DNA from: Gymnopilus junonius
Taxonomy: Eukaryota > Basidiomycota > Agaricomycetes > Agaricales > Galerinaceae
Direction of reading: 5' to 3'
Assembly: GCA_015501075.1 (NCBI GenBank)
Contig: JADNYJ010000006.1
Location: forward strand, 124,001-188,000
Length of the DNA: 64,000 nucleotides
Of the stretch, positions 56,460 to 64,000 are shown piece by piece (the first letter of the stretch is position 1; each line of letters begins with the position of its first letter). Made by a program: the position numbers and the translations under genes. The notes under the pieces were generated by a model, which saw only the letters and a list, made by a program, of their open reading frames with translations, was not told the DNA's origin and made no database searches.

Positions 56460-56789
56460 ATAAAGTTGTAATTGAATGGAGTCTCCAAGAAGCGAATATT
56501 GCATTTGGCTAACCCGCAGGGTGAACTTACGTAAGATTTAAATCCTTAGGTTTGAATCATCAACTCTTCCAAACCTACATACCACGGACAATAAGGTCAT
56601 GTCTCCCTGATTTAGTTCACTGTAAACATATATTTTGCAGACTGCTCGAGTCCGCCCAACGACTGGTTGGAACTCGCATGGTACGGCATTTCACCCCATG
56701 TGTAGTAACTGCACCAATCGATTACTGATCGCAGCTTTAAACCTTTCGTGCAGGATACTTTTATTCACCAGTTTTTGGGATACTTGAGG

Positions 56790-57705
56790 ATACTCGAAGA
56801 CCAACTACGTCCCTTCCAGTGTTGAAAAATGGCAAATTGTCGACTCCCTCAGGGAACCTAAGGCTAGAGTGGCAACGCTCAACGAAGGAATTGCACGTCT
56901 CCAAGCGGAACTGGACGACATGAAGGGAACAAAACCGTCTTAGAGTACTCCCAGCTTCTTTCTATTTTCCTCTTCTGCCTCTCGGACAATCACAATGCAT
57001 TGATGAGCGGGACCAAGGCCCTCTCTCCCTCGGTCGTGTGTGCAGACGCTGGCGAACCATCACGTTTCAAACCCCATGGCTCTGGGCTTCTCTGCACATT
57101 CCATATCCCGTTCCCCCAGTGCAGTATTTCGGGCCTCCCTCGGCCACGTATCAAACCTTGACAGGAACTTTGTAAAAAAAAGCTCGAGATGCACTACGAT
57201 GCGGTGCGCGATTGGCTCAGTCGCTCGGGAAGCTGTCATCTCTCTATTTCTCATCATCCTGTCTAAAGCATATCCTCCTTTGGAAGCCCTGACTATGTCG
57301 AACCATCTCTAAGCATCCTCCTCGACTTCCGCCATAGAACTCTCTTCCATCTGGACGCAAAATCATGGAATCCTTCGTGAAGCTCTTCCTGCCTGAGCCT
57401 GATCTGGTCACAGACGATGGCAAATGCCCCTGCCGTAATCTACAAACAATCGAATTGAAAGATTTACCGACCTTGACGTGCTGTCGTTTATTCAGAGGAA
57501 GATGGAGGCCTTTAAATATTCAACTCCTCCGATTTCACAACTGAAGGAAGCAAAGATCACGTTTGCAGACTATACCAAGGTCGATTTCCATGTTGCTCTG
57601 AAGGAATATGTGCACGATGGAGGCAACTTGAAACTGGAGCCTGAAGCTCAACTGTTTGGGACTGCAGCTGTTCCTGGTGATTTTAATGCATCGAATGGGC
57701 TGTGA
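56790..57705 (+). pseudogene. Decayed F-box gene
   Basis: A helical stretch (VDSLREPKARVATLNEGIARL,QAELDDM as separate words) at about 56845-56930 is followed by the F-box core DQGPLSLGRVCRRWRTITFQ and TPWLWASLHI (about 57010-57100), and LRR-like text (MESFVKLFLPEPDLV, LQTIELKDLPTLT) at 57365-57480. The pieces lie in different frames with stops between them, so this is a relic of the F-box family also seen at 15702 and 20116. Confidence 0.55.
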
Positions 57706-57805
57706 CTTGGCTCCGGGATTTTGAAGAATACCATTAACATTTGGATGGATAAGCTACATCATCTATGAGTCCTCGTCATTCAGCAACCATGAAGGCCTGC
57801 TCTGA

Positions 57806-58829
57806 TCATTCATCAGGTCTTTTTTGGTCTTGACCAAAAATTCCAGTTCCCACTCGGACGATATCACCTCCAGCCTTGAGCGCAGCCTCAAAATCGCTCG
57901 ACATGCCCATGCTCAACAGCAATTTTCCCGATTTCTCTTCGCCCCATTTCCTGTTATCACCTGGAAAATTCTGAGCCAAGTGCTGCTCCAGAAGCGTCCT
58001 GGTCTCTTTGAGTCTTTCGAAATCCGCGTTCTTCTCGGTTTCAGAAGCCGTGAGGGATAACTCGAGAGCACCTATAGTCATCAAACCTTCTAGCTGTAGT
58101 CGCGGGCAATCTTTGACAATATGCTTCGCCAGCTGGACAAGCTCTGAAATCTCCAGGTTGGACGATGATGACAATGGTGGGATCCCAGATTTGGAGCCCT
58201 CCCCAGACGTGTTGACCTGGATAAGGACTCTCAGAGGCGAACGGTCACTCGAAAGAGCCTGTTCAAGGCTGTGGCTGCTTTTTCTGACCCTATAGTCTGC
58301 ACGCAGAAAAGATTTGGTATCGCTGATTTAAAATTAAGAACATGAGTGACGAGTCGTATGTACATAAGACTTGTGACGTACAAGCGAGAATTTTGGCCTT
58401 GTTGGATTGAAAGGTACCAATAAAATGCCAACGGATATCTGCGGGAAGCTGTCAATACTAGTCAAACTTCTCCTTTTCGGTCTGAATTGCTCTGAACCAA
58501 CTCACAATGTGTGCCTTCTCCTCCAGTTCTTGCACGTAATTCTCCCCAAAGTCCAATTGGCCATCTTCATAACAAGCCAGAATGTCCGACGCAGGTTTTA
58601 TTTTCGATACGGCAACTAATGTTACCGCCTTGTCTGCTGGGGAAGATGCTTTTACTCGGGCCCTAATCTCTGCCAAAGATTCCAGAAGTTCCGCAGTCCG
58701 TTCGGAAGAGGCTTTCTCAACAGTTGAACCTGGCATGCTCCCTGCAAAAGCTCTGCGACTAATATTTCGAGTAAAGCAGCGCGAACACGGTAGAACAAGA
58801 CTATATGGGGAGGATAAGACAGATTTCAT
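57806..58829 (-). CDS. Pyridoxal phosphate homeostasis protein (YggS/PROSC family), with one missing base in exon 3
   Basis: Three exons on the minus strand, 58506-58829, 58382-58448 and 57806-58322. The start at 58829 gives an Arg/Ser-rich N-terminus (SRCFTRNISRRAFAGS) that could target mitochondria. Family motifs: VTLVAVSKIKPASDI (Schiff-base Lys), DFGENYVQELEEKA, LPADIRWHFIGTFQSNKAKI, VLIQVNTSGEGSKSG, LEGLMTIG and LLSMGMSSDFEAAL ending VRVGTGIFG. These proteins bind PLP and balance the free cofactor pool. Exon 3 has 517 bases where the phases require 518: AATALNK joins ALSSDRSPLRV only if one A is restored near 58257. With it the protein is about 302 residues. Its 3' end is separated from the decayed F-box gene by 100 bases. 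Confidence 0.87.
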
Positions 58830-59031
58830 GCAATCTTGAATCGATGATGTTGTTTGGATCGAAAGGGCCGGCGTAAACGGCAATCACAATTTCCCACACT
58901 GGCACCAACCGGCACGCTATTCCGGCCTCAGTAACACCCTAAAGAAAGCTTTACTAATACAAGGCTTACCAAGGTCGTCGACAAAGTATACTGCCTCAGG
59001 TTCCATCTAACCGCTACACCTCTTGAGCGCA

Positions 59032-60038
59032 ATGAACATGTTCTTAGCACCACTTCCTCATATCGAAGATTGCCGCAAGCGCATTAGAGTCTACAGTAGC
59101 GGCGTTTGCCTTATTGATACCAAGAAGGCGCGATTGGTGTACGTCTACATCTGATCAGCAGATCGACTTCCCGTCAGAGCTCACGAACCTCTAAATCTGT
59201 CATATACTATTTCTTACTGTACAGGTGAGTGATGTTCCTATCAATCTAAACAATCCAGAGCTAAGCAAACCATTATTTATTGAATTAGGTGGTTACATGA
59301 TAAATACCCAGTCTACGGGTTCACTAGGGAAGATCTACCTACTAGGTGGTACCTTCGCGTCTCCAGCGAAACGGAGGACGAAATAATTTTTGACATCACA
59401 CTAGGTCATAACCCCAACTTGGAGCGCATAATCACATACCACCTGACCGGCCCTTTGCAAGGAATTGCGATAGTCAAATTTGATGCAATCGACGCATGGT
59501 TCGAAGAAGACGAACAGATATTTGTACATCCCAAGGATCCCTACAAAGTACGTCCTTTAATCATTTAAATGTGGTATTTGAATGGCAAATCAGATATTAT
59601 TTTTACATGCATAGCGGGTGGACGTACTGCAATCGTCACGACATATCAGAATTGAACTCAATGGCATCGAGATAGCCAAAACTCATGCCCCAAGGCTGTT
59701 GTATGAAACGGGGCTTCCGGTGAGGACTTATATTCCGAAGACCGACTGCCGAATGGACCTCTGGCAGCCTTCTGATCTGAAAACTGCGTGCCCGTACAAG
59801 GTGAGGGACCTTTCCTGAATACGCATCGCATCAACTGCTTAATTTATCGTTAATCTAGGGCAATGCCAGTTATTACCACGTCGTACTTTCCTCCGGAGAG
59901 ACTTTCGAGAACATAGTATGGTGGTATCCAACCACCACCCTCGAGGCTGCTTCTGTCAGTGGCTACGTTGCATTTTATGATGAGAAGGTGGACATGTGGG
60001 TCGATGACGAAAAGCAAGAACGTCCAAAATTGGCCTAA
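59032..60038 (+). CDS. Tandem DUF427 domain protein, intact
   Basis: Four exons, 59032-59138, 59289-59547, 59615-59800 and 59859-60038, give 243 residues in one frame. The N-terminal half has RIRVYSSGVCLIDTKKARLV and WLHDKYPVYGFTRED; the C-terminal half has the full DUF427 signature: RHIRIELNGIEIAKTHAPRL, CPYKGNASYYHVVL, WWYPTTTLEAASVSGYVAFY and DEKVDMWVDDE. The first domain is incomplete at its CPYKG motif, a common feature of the fungal two-domain form. DUF427 proteins are soluble; their biochemical role is not established. The first intron (59139-59288) is longer than usual here (150 bases). Confidence 0.88.
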
Positions 60039-61809
60039 TTGTGCGCCCAAATACATATTCATCAACGTGTGTATGTCTTTTGTTCTTCCAATATTTACGG
60101 TGTAAATAATGACCTTACAAGCTTTTCAGTAAAAGCGGTGCCTAGCACGTCCTGTGTATTTGTTCCTTGGCTAAGCAAAACAAGAAAGAAAAAATCGGCA
60201 GTTGTCCACGTTCCACGTTCCTAAGCAGATATATCAGGAAGGTTCGTTCAACTTCACTGGCTTAAAAGGTCCCGCATGAGCGAAGCCCATCATGACCACT
60301 ACAATTGCACCCCCACGACTTCGTCTCCATTCTTAACAATCCGGAAATCCGCAGGATTGCGCTGATCTAAGCGATTTCAAATTGCGGAGTGTAAATGTCA
60401 ATTAACCATTTATCAGTATATCAGGTATCTAGATATCGCCTTCATCGCACTACTCTTTTCGGGTAGTGGAAAGTGTATCAATTGCTTATCATTGGCTCGA
60501 CGTCATTGGCGATGATTACTATCTAATTGTCTGGCGGTTCTGCTCTACCATCCTACGGTCTTCGGAGATGTGTCGAGCTCTAGAGTCTTTGCATCATGTA
60601 CGCAGGAAAACAGCATACGCTAACAAGCTCAAAGAGGTTTCTATGACCGTTCATACTAACTAGTAAGCAAAGAAGCTGTGAGCACGCTGCAGCTAGTCGA
60701 CTGTCGATCCTCGGAGATTCCCTATCCGCTGTGCTATTGGAAAGCACTCAGATCCAGACCCCCCTTCACCCAAAGGGAATATGGCTAAAAGATTGGCTAG
60801 GTATATGACAGATCTATTCGCACGACACCCTTTTGAGGATGATAGGTGTCGGCGCGAGTGTGTGTGCACAAACCCCACGTGGACCAGTGCTCGCCAGAAA
60901 GTTCCAAGGACGTGTGGAAGGTCGGCTGGACTTAGCTAGAGGCATTCTTTGTCGTAACGTGTCGATTTCGTTGTATTTGGGGGGAGAAAGGGTTTTCTCT
61001 TATTCCTTACCTAGTTCGTGCGGCGACCGCGCTGCTGAATAAGCTGGGCGCCTATTTTTATGGTCCTGGATGAATCCCAAATGAAGAGTCTGCACAAATT
61101 CCTCGGCCTCGGAATTTGGGATATATATTACCAGATGTTACCCTCAACCCAGCTCAACCTTTCCTGCCATCTCGATACCAGTGGTGATCTGGTATCAGGT
61201 GAATGCAAGGTGAATGACCCCCATTAACCCAAAAATCATTCAGTGGCGTCGATTCTTGCATATAGACTGCCGTCGAATCTCTACCAGAGTGGTATTTCCT
61301 AATATCTCAATTGTAGGTTCTGGGGTATGCAACTTTGGACGAGATTGACATGAAATGAAGTCCATTCCACTTATTCCGGGTCGACACCTCTCCATAATCG
61401 ATGTTAAAGATAAGCAGTGATGCATATGACGGCCAGCGTGCCGCCTGCCTCATGGTGCTACCTTTTTAGGGAGGATGTCCTCAATATGTCAACTTTCCCA
61501 CTGACATCGCGGACACCCTGTGCTACGAGTACGCCTTGGGCTCCACCGCCGGTTCTTTCAGTCTCGATTCCAATTGGCCGCAATGTAAGTGACTCGCTCG
61601 AGTTCACACCCGTTGGGAATGTACCACGTTTTGGATAAGATCTCCCCGCCCATCCGGGGATGGGATCACTGCCTTGAAATCCCTCAATTGCAGAGACAAA
61701 GAAATCTAAGATGATGGGTACCTGACATGACGATAAAAGGGTGCATGGCAATCTATTGAACTTGACTGCCCTTCTTCCTTCCCGCGATTACTCTTTTGCC
61801 CAAGCCATA
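60039..61809. other. Intergenic region with a possible gene relic
   Basis: About 1.8 kb. A plus-strand block at 60466-60663 (SIAYHWLDVIGDDYYLIVWR, RKTAYANKLKEVSMTVHTN) looks like a short remnant of a protein domain, but there is no continuation in any frame. The rest has no recognised feature. Confidence 0.35.
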
Positions 61810-62844
61810 ATGAACTCTCCGTTCACTGACGCCACAATGTTCAACTCTTCGCTCTTCTACAACTACACATCAGCCGACGTTTATAGCATTGTTGATGATG
61901 AAAATCTATGCGAACTCTCATCATACACGTGGGACCACTACGTAGCTTGCTGCTCGCCAACTCCATCTTCTTCGGGTCGTGCTAATGACCTTTGATTACT
62001 TAGGACGCTTTAATGAATACCAAGTTGCGCCGCAGTGGCGTTCCTTTCGATTACTCTGAATGCGTCGACACCGCCTTAGTGTTTGACCTCCCGATGGACA
62101 CATCGGACTCCGACACAGAGTCGGAGCCTAGCACACCTGAGCTTCGTCGTTCTTCCAGACTATCCTCTTTCACAGAGTCGGAGCCAGGCACACCTGAGCT
62201 TCGTCATTTCGCCAGCTTATCGTCTGACACAGAGTCGGAGCCAGGCACACCTGAGCTCCATCGTTTCGCCAGCTTATCGTCTGAAACAGAGTCGGAACCA
62301 AGCACACCTGAGCTCCGTCATTTCGCCACACTCCCCTCCGACACAGAGTGGGAACCTAGCACATCTAAACCTCGTCGTTCAGCCAGATTACCAAAGACAA
62401 TCAAGGCCGACCAGCAGATGAGCACTAGCTCTTGTTCAGCAACCGTGACGATCAAGAACAAAAGACGACACGGCCTGGTTTCAACTGCCGGCATCAAAAA
62501 GGGATCCCCTGTGGATGACAGATCACGAGGACGTTCGCTCAGGAGCATCGCCGCCAGCGAGGCTCGTCGTAAGGCAGACCGCAAGTATGCCTGTCCAAGC
62601 AAGGGATGCGGGAAGCGTTACACAGCGAGTCATAATTTGAACAGTACGTGTCCATCTTCAAAGACGACACCGAGAGTCTCGAGACTTATTCCTCCTCGTA
62701 GTGCACATGAGAAAGCACTTCAACATTCGCGTCTATTGTTCCGATTCAAGTTGTTCATATTCTTCAACTTGGAGTTATGATCTCCTACGCCATGTACGCA
62801 CCCTCCATTCAAAACCATCGAAAAAGACGTGCACGGCACCTTAA
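61810..62844 (+). CDS. C2H2 zinc-finger protein with five 19-residue repeats, probable transcription factor
   Basis: Exon 1 (61810-61975) encodes NSPFTDATMFNSSLFYNYTS and following. The next exon (from about 62009 to 62643) holds five tandem copies of TESEPxTPELRxxxxLxSx, then a basic region (RRHGLVS, RRKADR) and the first zinc finger CPSKGCGKRYTASHNLNMHM (C-x4-C-x12-H-x3-H), which is split by a phase-1 intron at 62644-62701. The last exon (62702-62844) has the second finger YCSDSSCSYSSTWSYDLLRH with a final His after VRTL (C-x4-C-x12-H-x4-H). Two-finger proteins with TASHNL are common in Agaricomycetes and probably bind DNA. The join of exon 1 to the repeat exon is not in one obvious frame (a shift near 62048-62060 would be needed), so the N-terminal model is uncertain. 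Confidence 0.72.
62115..62399 (+). repeat. Coding minisatellite, five 57-base units
   Basis: ACAGAGTCGGAGCC-type starts recur at 62115, 62172, 62229, 62286 and 62343, an exact 57-base period. The protein unit is 19 residues with a constant TESEP..TPEL head; the fifth copy is the most diverged (TEWEPSTSKPRRSARL). Confidence 0.9.
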
Positions 62845-63484
62845 GCTCGCTGGCATTTCGAGTCTTTATTCAACGGTCAACTAGTCAACTCTCAATATTC
62901 TTATTTTTACGTCGTTTCGTGTCTCATGCTACTGGTCTCCAGGACAAGTGTATTTTCTCGGTCTCCCGTGATATCGTACCTCTGCTTTATTGTTATCTCC
63001 TGTACTTGCTTTTTGTCGTTAGTTATCCTGTCTGTCTGGTTCTTGTCTCTCGTCATCATGTTTACCGCTCATACCTAATGTTGCCGCAATTTACATCCTG
63101 TACAACAGCCATCTCAATAAATTCCGTGTTTCCGTGTTCCTTGGCAGGCTCTATACAGGTCCTAGGGAGTCCGATCACCGATGCGGTGAAAATTTAAATT
63201 ATTGTAATGAAATGAGTGGTGAGAACCCATAATAAAATAATAATCGTCTGTGACGAACAATAACGTATTAAGTACTGATACACGTCCTCGGTGCGTCAAG
63301 ATATTGCTAGAAATACATCCAAATTGCAGTAACCTGATAAAACAACAGCAGAAGTCAGATCACGAAAAAGGATCGATTCCAAGGACATACCAAGGACACC
63401 TTCAATAACGATAGCAAAAACAACAAAAACAAAGCAGTACACAGCAAGGCGGACAAAGAGATCATGAAGAACAAGATATCGCCC
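62845..63484. other. Intergenic region
   Basis: About 640 bases between convergent gene ends. An open plus-strand frame (62829-63197) is probably chance. No feature recognised. Confidence 0.4.
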
Positions 63485-63979
63485 TTAGGTATACATCCTC
63501 TTTGCTGGCTCCGGACGCCCTGCGTCATCCGCATCGCGGTACCTTTTGTTCGAATTCCGAGTCCAAGTCCCACTTTCCCGTCTAGCACTGCCTGGCGGCT
63601 GTAGGAAATATTCTTCGATGGACGGCTTCTTCAGCCTTCGCTGTGCCCGGTGAGAGGTAGAAGCATTGGCCATCATGGGGCTAGTCGGGTTCGAATGCAC
63701 CAGCGACTCAATCGTCATAGCTGTACTTCCTCCAGGAGAGGTGATATCCACTGGGCGCGGGGAGGGCTTCTTTTTATACTAGGATATGGTAAGATGCTTC
63801 TATGAAGTAGATAAATGAAATAGGTTACTTACAGTCTCTAGCTCAGGCTTGCCTCTCCATTTAGCAATGGCCTCACAAAATCGGACCGCAGCGCGTTCAA
63901 CAGGCTCAGCAGGGTATTGCCAAGCAAGATCTTCCATGTGTGTCGCACAGTCGGGGGTGGATGCGGGGATATCATAGAA
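63485..63979 (-). CDS. 3' part of an unrecognised gene (5' end outside window)
   Basis: Two minus-strand exons, 63833-63979 and 63485-63778, join in phase 0 and continue leftward to the stop at 63485-63487; the upstream splice acceptor (CTAG at 63980-63983) shows more exons lie beyond the window. Text includes FYDIPASTPDCATHMEDLAW, RAAVRFCEAIAKWRGKPELE, RAQRRLKKPSIEEYFLQPP and a basic C-terminus (NSNKRYRDADDAGRPEPAK). The Lys/Arg-rich end suggests a nuclear protein. No family is recognised. Confidence 0.6.
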
Positions 63980-64000
63980 CTAGAAAGTACAACAAAAATG

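Noticed and set aside
62083..62421. Plus-strand open frame in another phase over the minisatellite
   Set aside because: The 57-base period keeps all phases open; only one phase joins the zinc fingers.
1..64000. CRISPR array, bacterial operon, ribosome-binding sites
   Set aside because: The sequence is clearly eukaryotic (introns in nearly every gene, U6 snRNA); no regularly spaced repeats of CRISPR type were seen.

Overview
The window is a 64 kb piece of a nuclear genome from a filamentous fungus, almost certainly an Agaricomycete (mushroom-forming basidiomycete). Genes are split by many short GT-AG introns (about 45-70 bases). The family content fits as well: F-box proteins, SRPK-type kinases, CYP plus nitronate monooxygenase genes, seven-helix membrane proteins, a DUF427 protein and a U6 snRNA gene. 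All assignments were made by reading translations and splice sites by eye; no database search was run.

Layout. 0-9 kb: the 3' end of an ORC1 gene, a cysteine-rich GPI-anchored type protein, then gene-poor DNA with a repeat-bounded element. 9-14 kb: an ADP1-like ABCG transporter with EGF-like repeats. 14.4-23 kb: a small orphan gene, a decayed F-box gene, an intact ALG12 mannosyltransferase, a truncated F-box gene, an APH-type kinase-fold gene with an in-frame stop, and a decayed second copy of ALG12. 23-30 kb: two nitronate monooxygenase paralogues pointing away from each other with a cytochrome P450 between them. 30-35 kb: a multi-pass membrane protein and an MDR-type alkenal/double-bond reductase. 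35.8-37.1 kb: a predicted secreted protein with an acidic, Asp-rich front part followed by cationic amphipathic repeats; this is the most unusual locus in the window. 37.8-44.4 kb: a tandem pair of MDR oxidoreductases flanked by two decayed kinase genes, with an identical 19-base motif (CGG-N5-CCG) in both promoters. 45-49 kb: a UPF0014/FetB-type membrane protein and a second seven-helix protein. 50-55 kb: a 1,455-residue low-complexity protein with poly-Gly, poly-Gln and Pro-rich tracts. 55.6 kb: a perfect 58-base palindrome. 56-64 kb: U6 snRNA, a decayed F-box gene, a PLP homeostasis protein, a tandem DUF427 protein, a C2H2 zinc-finger protein with 19-residue repeats, and the 3' end of an unrecognised gene.

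A cross-cutting observation is that many otherwise well-preserved genes carry a single one- or two-base deletion (ABCG, one NMO, P450, the 7TM protein, both single-domain MDR regions, UPF0014, PLPBP). Splice phases and paralogue exon lengths independently confirm several of them. This pattern suggests either uncorrected assembly indels or recent pseudogenisation; genes such as ALG12, NMO2, MDR-B and DUF427 are clean. Likely functional links are nitroalkane/xenobiotic detoxification (NMO-P450-NMO and nearby reductases) and a co-regulated oxidoreductase pair.
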